Assembly: GCF_001625215.2 (NCBI RefSeq)
Contig: NC_030381.2
Coordinates: 5,047,131 to 5,111,130, forward strand
DNA length: 64,000 nucleotides
Direction of reading: 5' to 3'
Source of the DNA: Daucus carota subsp. sativus
Taxonomy: Eukaryota > Streptophyta > Magnoliopsida > Apiales > Apiaceae
The translations under genes and the position numbers were made by a program. Positions 51,290 to 63,868 of the stretch are shown here, in pieces (position 1 is the first letter of the stretch; each line of letters starts with the position of its first letter). The notes below the pieces were generated by a model. That model was not told where the DNA came from and searched no databases. It was given only the letters and a program-made list of their open reading frames with translations.

Positions 51290-51292
<3 letters not shown>
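50723..51292. mobile_element. MITE flanked by (AT)n, family 2
   Basis: Ends GGCAAGTGATCAAATAGAAACTAA (left) and TTAGTTTCTAATGGAGTGAG followed by CTC (right) are imperfect inverted copies; further in, AGAAACTAG pairs with CTAGTTTCT. About 570 bp, with TATATATA directly at both sides; the right (AT)n runs 51293-51356. Non-coding. Confidence 0.75.
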
Positions 51293-51362
<70 letters not shown>

Positions 51363-53374
51363 TGTTGCTTCTCGTAGCATTTTAATCTTTTCATCAATGT
51401 GTCAAATTATTTTTACTATATCCTTTTTTTTACTTCCATTCGGATTAAATGATGTTCTCCGGGGATTTAAATCATCTTCTTCTTCTAAATGTAATGTATA
51501 ACATCAGCGAGCGACAGTTGACGTAATATAGTTCAAAGTCAGAATTTCAGTTATACGCTTAATAAATTGCTTTTCATTCTCGAATTTAAAGACACCTTCT
51601 GTCCGATCATGGAACTTCACAACCCCGCACACACAAAAACACATTTTCAAGTCCATTTTAACCCTTGTTGACTAAAAACACTTACTAGTCTGTAAACTAG
51701 TCTTTAGCTCCATATAGATTAATATTAATAGAAACATACATAAATAAAAGACACAATAACACATAATATAATTAACACACATAACACCAGGAGCAAATCT
51801 TCTGTTATCTTAGAGCCTCCAAGCACGGAGTCCATTTGAGCCAATGATCAATGATTACCATTTTCATTGTACTGATTTAACTGCAGGCTCATCCTGTGGT
51901 CTCATGGCCGGGAAGAGTATGACTTCCTGTTCATCAAAACATTCAAAAGACTAGGTCAGACAGAGGGATAACATAAAGTTTAGTTTCTTATTGTTTTTTT
52001 AAATTAACCTTGATATTCTGTGAATCTGTTAGCAACATGCAAGCCGATCGATTCCCATGCCCCACCCAGCTGTCGAAGGCAGTGCATATTCAAGAGCCGT
52101 GCAGAATGTTTCATCCAAGGCCATCGCTTCATCATCACCTGATTGACGATCCTGAGGGTAAAAAATATCAAGGGGGAGTGAGAACAGATGTTCCATAAGT
52201 TTGTAATGAAAAGAAGCCACAACATAAGTTTGTAATGAAATTACCTTCAGCTGGTCCGCAAACCGACGTCGCTGCGCCACGGGATCATTCAGCTCCGTGT
52301 AAGCATTGCAAAGCTGTAAAGTAATTCCAGAAACCACAGACTCCCAAGTTATTGGATTTTCCATGGAACAATAGGGATATTCATATGGCATATTGGAAAG
52401 ACGTGGTATCACTTACTTCACGCTTGTTGACAAATAATTCAAACCGTTCGGTCTTGCCTGGCTTGGATCTATGCGACTTTGCTAGTGGACTCATTATCTC
52501 AGGATGATCAATAATAAAAGCAGGGTTCACACAAGTCTCCTCCAGAAAGTGACCCACAAGCTGCAAAAAAGAAGATTAATGGACAGTTATATAATCATCT
52601 CACAAAGTCAACAAAATATTTCCAATTGATAAAGAACAGGAGGCGTTAAAATTGCACAACAGTATACTGGAATGCCTACATGCAGCTCATTTTAGTACAA
52701 CACCCGGTCACTTTAACATGATTTACAATCAAGCAAAAAAAAAAAAACTGTTCCAGTCCGTACCCCATATGCTTGTAAGTTATCCCCATCAGTATAAACA
52801 TACAGGTAAACTTTTGCATATGTTTATAGTATATAAATATGGTTATATTCGAAAAAATATCACAAATATATACTTTATCCAACAAACGAGCAGTTGTTAG
52901 AGGAGGGGCGCATTTGATGTCAAACTTTGCCCAAGCCTCGGCTAAATATTTGTTGGCTTCATCACTAGCAAGGTCTTTGGGAATGTCGAGCCCAGCCATC
53001 TTCTCCAAGTCTTCAATCATATCAACCCTCCTGCAGAAGTTTAAAACTAGCATGCTTTAGTATAGCCACTTCAATTCAACACATAGCAAACACTTTTTAT
53101 TTATCGGTTATAAAACCTGAAAGGGGGAGAGAAGTCAATTTCAATTGCTTCATTCTCGAAGCCATTTGCATGATATCCAATCTTATAACCTCCTGTCAGC
53201 TCCTTCACCATTCCTGTTCAATATTTGCCAAGAAGCCAGAGAATAAATATCCCATAAAAACTATTCAAGTGTTGACAAAACAGCATGCAAGCATGAATAT
53301 GTTGCAACTTACCGCTCAACATTTGTTCCGTCATCTCGATCAGGTATGTGTAGTCCTCATGAGCTATATAGCAC

Positions 53375-54548
<1,174 letters not shown>

Positions 54549-54954
54549 TTAACCTTGAAAAGCAAACAATTTAAGGTAGAACAGCGAAAAAGATAGCCAT
54601 CAAAGAAACGGTATTGAAACGGGCAAGCGGCATACCTCAAGAAAATTTAAATTTTCAAGGAACCGTCGGACATAAGAAATGACCTTGGCGCGGGTCTGGA
54701 ATATGTGTCGCACCTCCATGTTTACCATCAAATCCAGACACCGTAGACGATATCTAGTTTCCTATCATATGGAAGACAAAAGTCAAAAAATGGCAGAGAG
54801 GAGCATGGAGGAAGACAACCGACAGACAGGTATGAACTATTATCGTACCTGGTCCTTCAAAACATAAGTTTCAGGATATCTGCCCCTTCCGGGGATCCAT
54901 GCATCCTTTTTCTACCAAAAGTATAAGTTATGCAGTCATTGAAAAAATTAAAAC

Positions 54955-55110
54955 AGTGAGCTGGTCAAGAGAGTTCTTACCTTCAAACTTTCAGTATCCA
55001 ATCTTGTGGCAGGTTTCAAAGTGGGGAGCTGAGTATATTCCCAAAAATCATTCACAGTGCTCTCATTGAAAAAAATTAAAACAGAGAGCCGGCCAAGAGA
55101 TAGTTCTTAC
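54955..55110 (-). repeat. Tandem partial duplication of a LysRS exon end
   Basis: The donor-side part of the 55229-55111 exon (AACTTGTGGCAGGTTTC on the plus strand, with flank AAAAAATTAAAACAG and CGGCCAAGAGATAGTTCTTAC) recurs at about 54940-55070 as ATCTTGTGGCAGGTTTC with the same flank. The second copy encodes KPATRLDTESLK in place of [12 protein letters not shown] and is not needed for the protein. Confidence 0.7.
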
Positions 55111-55231
55111 CTTCACACTTTTAGTATCCAAACTTGTGGCAGGTTTCTGGCGTGGCAACATATGCAGACAATGAGACAGCACTGTGAGGGATTTTGGGAA
55201 AACACTCAGCTCCCCCCTTTTGCTTATACCT

Positions 55232-55640
55232 GAAAATCGGAATTAGCAAATTTCAAGAAAATCCCTTGGATTTTAACATATTCATCCCCCACATCAGATC
55301 TCATAACCATTAAGATAGGGACTGGTATAAAGTACATGACAGGAATGACTTTTAACAGACAATTATAAATATTTCCAGGCGCAATCAAACATATAGTATC
55401 AATGTGCAGTAAAACCCTGTGTTCCTGCAGTGTGCTGTAAACTATGTTGCCTCTACATAGCAAGTTACTGCTTTATAACACATTCCTGAATCCGTTAATA
55501 TATATGGCCGTGCTAATTTTATGTGAAATATATTTTTGTTATGTGAGGGATTCCAAAGAATTATTACAAGCTTGGCGCGATTTTTATGTTGAATGAAGAT
55601 CTGAATACTATTAGTAACAACCATTTGTTTTATTTTAGCT
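55232..55640. other. Intergenic, no gene assigned
   Basis: Upstream of the LysRS relic. A minus-strand frame (55463-55224) lacks similarity to the LysRS anticodon-binding domain expected here, so I do not extend the pseudogene into it. Confidence 0.5.
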
Positions 55641-55690
55641 GCTAAGCGGAAACTTCTTCATCAACATAAAAATCGCTAAGTTTTATTTGC
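55632..55690 (+). pseudogene. Relic of AIG1 exon 3 upstream of Cys-rich gene B
   Basis: TTTATTTTAGCTGCTAAGCG and then GAAACTTCTTCATCAACATA, AAATCGCTAAGTTTTATTT align with the intron end and exon 3 start of the AIG1 gene (TTTATTTGAGCTATTATTCA, then GAAACTTCTTGATCAATGTG). Because intron bases are included, the relic came from genomic DNA. A MITE (55688) cuts it off. Confidence 0.65.
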
Positions 55691-55866
55691 GGATCTTAAA
55701 AGGAGCAAGGGGGACAACTGACCCCCTTAATTTTTTTATTTTTTTTAATATTACACATATTTTTAGGTTGTAAAATTGAAATTGACCCCTTTAATTTTTT
55801 TGTGACCCCTCTTATTCTTTTTTATAAAAAATTTGACCCCCTTAACTTTATAGTCAGATCTGCCAC
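55688..55866. mobile_element. hAT-like MITE, decayed
   Basis: Ends GCGGATCTTAAAAGG and AGTCAGATCTGCC, with an interior of GACCCCCTTAA words on an AT-rich background. It resembles the 5897-6083 element in layout. No clean target duplication. Confidence 0.55.
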
Positions 55867-55990
55867 TGCACCCACGTATATTCAAAATAATATCCAAGAG
55901 TACGTTTACTAGATAACTTGAAACTCTTCAAGATTCTTTATTTTATTCCTAACAACCGTTAAAGATTGTACCTTCTTGGGGTCAGAAGCC

Positions 55991-56000
55991 TATAAAAGGC
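55991..56000 (+). promoter_or_regulatory. TATA box of Cys-rich gene B
   Basis: TATAAAAGGC, 54 bp before the start codon. It sits in a region conserved with gene A (CCTAACAACCG, TTCTTGGG, GAAGCCTA), where gene A has CTACAAAAGGG at the same place. Confidence 0.7.
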
Positions 56001-56044
56001 GAGGTTGTAATAAGCACAGAGTGTCTAAAATATATAAGTGAAAA

Positions 56045-56762
56045 ATGAACGGTGTAAAATTAAATTTGAATGTGATGATGGTGATTTTATTATTGATAAT
56101 GTGCGCAGGAAGTGTTGTTTCGAAGAGTGAATGTTGTGAAGATTGTCAAGTTGGTTGTTGCGGAGAAGGGCCACCAAGCATTATATGCTTTACGCTTTGT
56201 ATTCAAGAGTGCCCCGATAAAGATACGTGCAATCCTCACTGTTGCTTCAACCCTCCTTGTCGTCTGTCCAAAACTCTCGCCGATGGTATTTTACATACGG
56301 TTTTTCTATGGTGTGCCCATGGGCACATGCTAAGCACGGAAAATTTTGTGCTTGGATCATTTTGATTGGCTCCTATCTCATGATAATGGTGGACCCCCCT
56401 GCAAATACACCAACCACACCAATCAAAATCTTCCAAATCCAAAAATTTCCGCGCTTAGCATGTGCCCATGGGCACACACTAGCCAAACCGTTTTACATAT
56501 GGATTTTTCTAGTGTGCAGATTAAAAAATTATAAATTCATCACCTAACTAAAAATAAAAAATGATTGTTAGTACGTGTCAGTGTCAAGAAGTCCGTTTAC
56601 ATATAACCGTGACGTGACTTTTCAATTTATGAATGCGCTACTGTATAGTTCTCGAAATTTACAAAATTTTATGGTAAATATTTTGGGTATGAATATTGCT
56701 CACAAATTTGTTTACGTGCAGATAAGAGGGAGAAGGTGATGACAAGAATACCCGAGCATTAG
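56045..56762 (+). CDS. Secreted 12-cysteine peptide B, 2 exons
   Basis: About 93 residues from exons 56045-56285 and 56722-56762. A signal peptide (VMMVILLLIMCAGSVVS) precedes a mature part with 12 cysteines spaced CC-x2-C-x3-CC-x8-C-x3-C-x3-C-x5-C-x3-CC-x4-C, then CRLSKT and a charged tail EKVMTRIPEH. All cysteines align with peptide A while the residues between them differ (for example GDWPPSIPC versus GEGPPSIIC). Donor and acceptor phases are the same as in gene A. The intron begins only 26 bp before a GTGTGCCC-family MITE (56311-56477). Upstream sequence is conserved with gene A for about 140 bp. Function is unknown; a secreted defence or signalling peptide is inferred. Confidence 0.75.
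56311..56477. mobile_element. MITE of the GTGTGCCC family, copy in gene B intron
   Basis: Nearly perfect ends GTGTGCCCATGGGCACATGC and GCATGTGCCCATGGGCACAC, with inner inverted pair CATTTTGATTGGCTCC and CACACCAATCAAAATC. 167 bp, the least decayed copy in the window. Confidence 0.88.
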
Positions 56763-56799
56763 GAAGATGCGGAGTATAGTTTTTAAGTTTTTGTTGGAA

Positions 56800-58374
56800 G
56801 GACTGTTCGTGGTGAATTTATTGTGATAAAAAAATCGTTTGTGTTTTTATATAAATAATATCTTAAACTGTGCAGTGCACCGATATATATATTTTAAAAG
56901 TTGTAAAAGTAAAACTATATTAATATTTATAATAAAAAATAATTATTATAATTTCGTTGATGATGATGTACAGGCGCTAAAAGTCAAAAATTTTATATAA
57001 ATAAAAATAAAATCATATTATTTTAAATTTTTAAGTGGAAATATGCATATTTTATTTTAATTTTATGATAAGTAGTATTAGATTTATTTTCAAAAATTTG
57101 ATCATCAAAATAAAATTAATATGATTTTTTTATATTGATATATAATTTATAATTAGACTGTCATCTTTTGTAAAACAATACTATTAAGTATATATAGGCT
57201 CAACATCAAAGAAATATTTAATTAATTAATATATTGTTTATAAAATTTTGGAGTTAAATATGAAACTGGTCACTGAACAAGTGAAGGTATATCATTTTAT
57301 TCACCGTATTAACGATTTATGACTACGATTGGAATCATCAACTATCAATCGTAATAATATTAGACATGCAACTATGCATTCGGTAAGTAAAATTATTATT
57401 AAATAGTTTTACGCCATTTTTAAGAACAATTAAGTAAATTTAATGATTCTTAGTATTTCAAGTAATACATTTTTCAGTATTTATTTTGTAAGTAAAACAA
57501 AGAAAGTTATTATAAAATTAAATATAAATAATAATATTATTTAGAATCTATACATACTAGTATTTGTGCCAGGTACGCAAGGGCTTTGAAAATGAAGATT
57601 TATTTTATGTTATAATATGATTAAACTAATGTTTTCATATTTTTGTGCACTCATTTTTTGTTTTTCTAAATCAATTAAATTACAAATTTAAGAGTTTTTT
57701 TCTAATTTGATTTTAAAAATTTTAATTTTTTGAATGTGATGCTTTTTAAAACGTTAAAATTAATCCAACTACTACTTCTCATTTATGAATATATAAATAT
57801 TCAATGTTTTAAAATGACGGAATCCGAAAGTCACTCTTCAATGGTTGAATAAATATTTGACAGTAGTCCGTACTCCGTAGCTTGCATCTCTTTCAAATAC
57901 CTCATTTTCTGCAAATTAAATAAACATAGATTACCAGCACCAAAAGTCCCCTAGATCTTCACGAAAACACCTAGGACACAAATATAATTAGAATACCTAA
58001 GATTACCTAATTAATTCAATTAATGCCAGACCAGTATTTTTTAAATCACGCTTGACCGTGGCCTAATCATTAAATTTGAGGAAACATGCAAATCAAACAG
58101 ACTAATACAGAGATTAAAGTTGAAGGTTCTCAGCTACAAAGTAAAAGACTTATAACTAAAGTTTCTGCAGATCAACAATAACAAATAACACATCTTTTAT
58201 TTAGCTGTCGCACTCTGCTTAGTTGATAACATGAATCAGACATAGAAGAGACAAAGCATGTTGACTAACATGAAATCGTATAAATTTACAATTGTACCAT
58301 CATAAGGGAATGAGACCAAATGTAAAAGATATAAGAAATAATTGGTGACTTCCCCAACAGCCTATTTTACATAC
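56800..58374. other. AT-rich intergenic region
   Basis: About 1.6 kb with no supported coding exon and no classifiable element. Confidence 0.5.
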
Positions 58375-58480
58375 CAGTGTGTAATATTATGATCAGGTGA
58401 AAGCTTGTATATAACTTTTCTTGCATGGAAACAATTTGTTCCCCTGTACATTGGCCCTTGAATTCCTGCCAGTCGATGAC
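58375..58480 (-). pseudogene. Isolated cellulose-synthase-like exon (CslB/CslH type)
   Basis: On the minus strand a 106-bp segment encodes HRLAGIQGPMYRGTNCFHAR followed by KVIYKLSPDH. This matches the conserved glycosyltransferase stretch GLAGIQGPxYxGTGCFHRRKVIYG of plant cellulose-synthase-like proteins. It is bordered by a plausible acceptor (TTTATAG) and donor (CTG|GTATGT). Two normally conserved residues are changed (GTN for GTG, HAR for HRR). No neighbouring Csl exons were found within about 2 kb, so it is probably a leftover exon rather than a working gene. Confidence 0.6.
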
Positions 58481-59124
58481 CTATAAACTATACAGTTTAT
58501 GCAAAAATAATTAATAATTTAAGTCCAGGTGAAGGCATGTGTGTATGAGAGCTTATATTCTTATAATTGACCATAATGCAAATAATGCAAAAAAGAGTAT
58601 AATAAATAAATGATCCGAGTTTCCGATCACTAAGAACTCCCGCCCACCCTCACACACATAAATGAAACACAGGGACTAAAATCCAAACAAATAGATAAAA
58701 TGTCATATTTAAAACTCTTCATACATTATATCCATCCATCCAAAATCGATAAAACGTCATATTTTAAACCTCCAAAATGGGAAATACACATTACTATCAA
58801 GTACACACACATACATTATATCCATCCAAAATCGAAGCCAATTTTGCCTACATTCATATTCAAATATACACATATTGCACCCTGGCAAAACTGACGTCAT
58901 TATTGGCAAGACTCGAACAAATACCCCCTATGTAGGTACTGAAAATAAGTGATTAAAAATTTTGCATATAGTTGTTAATACACTATATTACTCACAAATA
59001 GTGTGTTTATCTAAACTCGTGCATTGTCAAATCTATTGATTTGCTACAAATCAGAATGATATAGGGAAGTAGAATTGATTTTGGAACCAAAGGGCGTAGA
59101 GCACCATTTACAAAGATTCTGTCA

Positions 59125-59136
<12 letters not shown>
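58481..59136. other. Intergenic with short duplicated segment
   Basis: No gene seen. ACATTATATCCATCC and ATCGATAAAACGTCATATTT-type words are locally duplicated at 58690-58830. Confidence 0.45.

Positions 59137-59170
<34 letters not shown>
59137..59170. repeat. (AT)n microsatellite
   Basis: About 40 bp of AT dinucleotides (from about 59131) directly before the MITE at 59171; a matching run follows the MITE at 59631-59670. Confidence 0.95.
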
Positions 59171-59174
<4 letters not shown>

Positions 59175-59631
59175 GAGGGTTCTGGTACAAACTTACAAAC
59201 TTACAAACTTTTTTTGTTCAACATATATATAACTGGAGTTCAACATTTTTTTAACATATCTTGTTGAACATCGACTAAAATAGTGGTGGAGAAGTACATA
59301 AACAAATTTTTAAATGTAAGAACTAAGGTAAACATGTTATATAACTAATATTTATGTTTCTAGACCCTACCCAAACCCTAGAGGTATAGTTTAAACATCT
59401 TTTTAGATATATTCAACACAATGATAATTAGTGTTCAACACCCGATGTTGAACCCCAGTTATAAATGTGTTGAAAACGCGATTTATTTATGCGTTGTTTT
59501 TAAAAATTGTGATGTTTTTTGAAGAATTTTCAACATGGATACTTTATATAACTAAAGATTAATACGATGGGAGAATAAAAAAAAGTTTGTAAGTTTGTAA
59601 CTAAAAAAAGTTTTTATTTGATCCTATCCCT
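59171..59631. mobile_element. MITE flanked by (AT)n, family 3
   Basis: Left end AGGGGAGGGTTCTGGTACAA with ACTTACAAACTTACAAACTT; right end AAGTTTGTAAGTTTGTAACT and ATTTGATCCTATCCCT. 461 bp. The interior has several GTTCAACA/TGTTGAAC words. Both ends abut ATATAT runs. Non-coding. Confidence 0.8.
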
Positions 59632-59671
59632 ATATATATATATATATATATATAAATATATATATATATGT

Positions 59672-60381
59672 CTGCAAGTCTATAACTAAAAATAAAAAAC
59701 AGACACTTCAGATAAAATAGTGGAGCAGCATTGTTTGCTAGGATAAGCTAATATTTCGATTGAAAGTTTAAAAAAAGCTTGCAATCATCACACTAATAAT
59801 GAGATGCATTACAATATGTCAAAAAACTTGCCTTGAAGAATCCCTCCACTTATCACTTATTGTGGCTCCATTACTACAACCTGGAAACAACAATGCATTG
59901 TAATATAAAATAACAATCATAACTAATCTACTACATAAATCTATATATACTTGGACAATATTCTCATATGAAGACTAAATCGTTAATAAAAATTTCAAAA
60001 TCATACAAAAACACACTAATATAATGAAAAATCATATCAAATCATTCCACAATTATATATAACTAAAATAAATCTAAAGATCAATATCATATCAAGCTCT
60101 TATATCAAATACTTGATGAGTAAACTAACCTCGCAAAACATTAAATCTGCAAAAAGACAGAAACTTGTGTTTGGACTTTTATCAAACACTTCCCGTGCTA
60201 ATAAAATTAAGAGATTCACCTAAAAGTTCCACAAATATAGAAATGGGGAAAGACATTGAGGAGAAGAATATACCTTCTCATGATTGCAAAAGAGGCTGAC
60301 AATCACTAAATTAATCTATAGAAGTAGCGGTAATCTCTTCTTTCTCGATGATGAGATCGCGACAAAGCCCATGAAAGTGTG
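59672..60381. other. Intergenic, no gene assigned
   Basis: About 700 bp without a recognisable gene. A short minus-strand segment near 59835-59880 (GGAGCCACAATAAGTGATAA) has splice-like borders but is too short to assign. Confidence 0.35.
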
Positions 60382-60386
60382 TTAAC

Positions 60387-61826
60387 TGATGTGCTCAAAA
60401 TATGATTTTAATCGCAAGTGCACGATCCCGTTTTAGTAATATAAGATTCGTTCCAAGGACTAAATTTATTTTCGCGAAAACTTAATTTCTAATTTAATCG
60501 AATTAGACAAAAGATTTTTGGAGAGGTTTTGATTTATCTAAATTAAAACTAAAAGCTAATGCCTAAAATCTAAATTATAAATTCATGATTAATATCTACT
60601 AAAGAAAATGACTAATCGACAATTAACTAGTTACAACGGGAATAACGATTAATATCTATAACCAAAACAAAAAAATAAATTATAAAACAAAAATAAAATA
60701 AAATAAAACAGTACGCGTGCGTGAATGAAAACAATACAGTGAATAAGTTAAGTTTATCTTAGTGTGAACACGCGTAAAACTAAAACGATAAACAGAAACA
60801 GAGAAAAAGGGGCGGCGCTGGTGGCGGACAAGAAAGTATAACCCCGCCGGAATTTATGAGAGTGCCCGGGATAGCTTAAATCTCGCCGGAAAATTAATTT
60901 TACTGGAAAATCTAGCTATTCCAACTATAACAAATAAAAACCCACTAAACTCTAAACCAAATTTAACAATAAATTCTACACTAAATAGTCTCTAAACTAC
61001 CCATTTTTTTACAAAACAAGACCCAAATCAAACCAAATCAACTCTAAACTACACCAAATTTCAAATCTAGCCTAAACATAATATTTTCAACATAAACCCA
61101 CTAACCTCAAGTCAAAATCATAAACTAAAATTTACACCCAAAAGCCCCAAAATCAAGAACAAAGAGAACACCAAATCTTACCAAACTAACTCCAAATCAC
61201 ACAAAACTTCAAAACTAGCTTATCTACCAAGTCTCTAACCAAACCCCATCAAACTACAAGCTAAAATCAAAATCCAGAATACTAAACCATTGAACCCACT
61301 AATAATATTGAGAATTAAAAGGGGCTCAATCTAAATACTAAAAAATGCAAGCGTAAAACATATAATTAGGCTCCTTTCAATCCACAAGTAATTTTGAGTC
61401 TCATGTGGTTAGAGAAAGATTTCATAGCCTAGAAGTAAAAGTAAAGAGCAAGATTTAAGAACAAAAATGAATACTTGTATTGATATAATAAAAGTGTTTA
61501 CAAATTTAGAGTGCTACTACTAGATCTACTACATAAAAAAGAGGCTACTAAAAATATGAAATCCTAGGTAGGTTGAAACATGATGGGGAGGTGTGTATTT
61601 ATAAGGGGAAATTAGGGTAGAGGGGGGGTGTAGGTGTCCCATCTAGATGCTTCCTTGAGAATATTCCCCTATGATCCTTTTCTTCCATCTTTTTCTCTTT
61701 TTTGCTTTATTCTTTTATTTCTCCAAGCATTTGCAATATTCCTACAAAAAATACAAATAAACAAATAAATAAGTGAGAACAAGCAATAATTAGGCATTTA
61801 AAATATACAGAAATATGCACTTATCA
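60387..61826. mobile_element. Solo LTR (1440 bp) of an LTR retroelement
   Basis: Begins TGATGTGCTCAAAATATGAT and ends AATATGCACTTATCA, so it has the TG...CA termini of an LTR. It is flanked by a perfect 5-bp target duplication TTAAC (60382-60386 and 61827-61831). No internal retroelement region is present, so this is a solo LTR left by recombination. The clean duplication suggests a moderately young insertion. Superfamily not assigned. Confidence 0.75.
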
Positions 61827-62188
61827 TTAACGAATGTGTGTTAAAGAAGCCGTCAACCATTTGTAATTAGCTGGAGTACTTCAGCGCGAATTTGAATTCA
61901 TTTGAATTTGAATTTAATTCATTTGGACAATCAAATATGCACTGAAGCAGAAAGAATTGCAGGCGAATCCTGATTGCCAGTGAGAAATTTGTTTATAACC
62001 ATGATTATTTGGTAAGCTGTGCACAGTTAGTCTTTTTCCGGGAAAAAAACAAAGGAGAGAGCAAAATGGGTTTGAAGAGTATGATCTCAAAGTGGAAGCG
62101 GAAGGTGCTGGGAAGACCAAGAACATGTGTAATGTTAGGTCATTTGAGGAAAGTTAAGACACGTCATGTGGAAACAAAGAAAGATGTA

Positions 62189-62536
62189 CTCCCACCTTCC
62201 CATTTTTAATTGTCCACTTAGCCAAAATCACACATATTAAGAAATCATAAATATAACTCATTTTGTCTACTATCATTGCACGGATTACACAAAAAAAAAG
62301 ATAAAACTCATCTGTCATATTAATTACTTACTGAATACAATGTTAGACTTGTTCACATATACTCCAGCTTCACAGCCAGCTTTACGTACTGCCGTAGGAA
62401 ATTTATGGGGATTGTGCATATGGGGAGTAATAGTCAATTCTTGAAACTACAATATTTGCTTTGAATGAAGAACTGGACTAATATTATGGGAAATTTTTTT
62501 TTTGCTAAGTGGACAATTAAAATGGGAAGGAGGGAG
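62189..62536. mobile_element. Stowaway MITE
   Basis: Ends CTCCCACCTTCCCATTTTTA and AAAATGGGAAGGAGGGAG with TA on both sides. 348 bp. The ends pair further through ATTGTCCACTTAGC and GCTAAGTGGACAAT. Closely related at its ends to 47052-47333. Confidence 0.9.
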
Positions 62537-63149
62537 TATATTTTTTTAATGATATTCAGCGTAGGAGAAAGATGAGCATAGCATCTTTTCAGTGGCACAG
62601 TTTGTATCTGAAACAGTGTATAAAAAAGGAAAAGTTGATGGCATTTTTTGTAATTAAGATGCAACTATTGAGGTAGGAGGTGTAAAAAGGGCTGGTTTTT
62701 GGCAACAGGATTTAATATTTAAGGGATTATCGAGTCATAAAATGGTAAAAAAATGTATGAAAAAATATCAGCATATACCGATTGTCATAATTTAATTTGA
62801 ATATATTATTCTTTTTTAACATGAACATACACTAACCATCAATTAGACTGTGAATTCATGTTGGCTTTACGTCATTTATAATGATGACATGCATCCACAT
62901 AAATCTGGCACAATTATATTATTTTGATTAAAAAAATAATTGTTAATGTGCCGGAACATAAATACACAACAAGAAACAACTTTTTTTCTTTTTAATTTCA
63001 AAAAAAAAAAAGAAACAACTTTTTTTTTTCTTACAGACTAAGAAACAACTTTTAATAGTAAAATAATATGAAAAATTGTTTTGTAAGTTAACCTTTACAG
63101 TTTCTTTGTGCCTAGAAGAATACAAATGCGTCCCCTCACATTCTGTCTC
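62537..63149. other. Intergenic upstream of AIG1 gene B
   Basis: No gene. T- and A-homopolymer runs near 62970-63020 with local duplication of AAGAAACAACTTTT. Confidence 0.5.
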
Positions 63150-63153
63150 GGTG

Positions 63154-63868
63154 CTATATAAACTCCAACCGTCACAATAACAAGCTACACAACCTTATAT
63201 CTAGTCAAGCTTTACAGCTTCTCACAAGAACTTTAGAGGTCTTCACCATCAAAGGTATGATCTACATGCTTTATATTGTTTACTTTATTTTCAGTAATAC
63301 TAAACTATTTTAATCTTCTGGGATTTAGCCCTGTAATTACAAATCTTGGATCCGCCACTACTTGTTTATCTTGTTACAAAGTCACTTACAGGCTTTACAT
63401 GTGTTAGCTTCACTACAGTAAATCATATCATTTCTTTGCGTTATTTTTACTCAACTATTTTGGCTCTTCAGATCCTGTAAAAATGTTATATGTTGCAGAG
63501 GAATGTTGGTAAATGTTAAATTTATGCATCAGCAGTATGAGATTGAGCATAATGTTTATTTGTTTTTTTTTTCTTTTATAAAACTAAATAAGATTTTGTT
63601 CTTGGTTGAGTGATTTTGCTGTCCTAAATTCATGTAAAGTGGACCCTTTTAGCATTTTGTTGTTGGTGACTAACATGCGTAAAAATTAACAACGGCCAAG
63701 AATCAAGAGGCTTTGTTGTGAATTTTGTTGATTGCAGAAATGACACAAGTGCTTAATATGCTACTTGCCTGTGATCAGTTTCTTGTACCACCAACAAAGA
63801 ACATTTGTTCTTTGATTCTGATCTGAATCTTGCAGTAATTTTCTTGTTTCAGTTAACTTAATTTAATA
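63154..63868 (+). promoter_or_regulatory. AIG1 gene B core promoter, 5'-UTR exon and intron
   Basis: CTATATAAAC at 63154 is a good TATA box. A leader exon runs from about 63180 to 63254 and ends CACCATCAAAG|GTATGATCTACATG. The intron ends TTGTTTCAG near 63852, and the ATG follows at 63869. The layout copies AIG1 gene A. Confidence 0.65.

Noticed and set aside
56227-56547. Frame running from the Cys-rich gene B exon into its intron
   Set aside because: It crosses the MITE at 56311; the spliced model matches peptide A far better.
62009-62209. 66-codon basic frame near the solo LTR
   Set aside because: Its end lies in a Stowaway terminus, and it has no family similarity.
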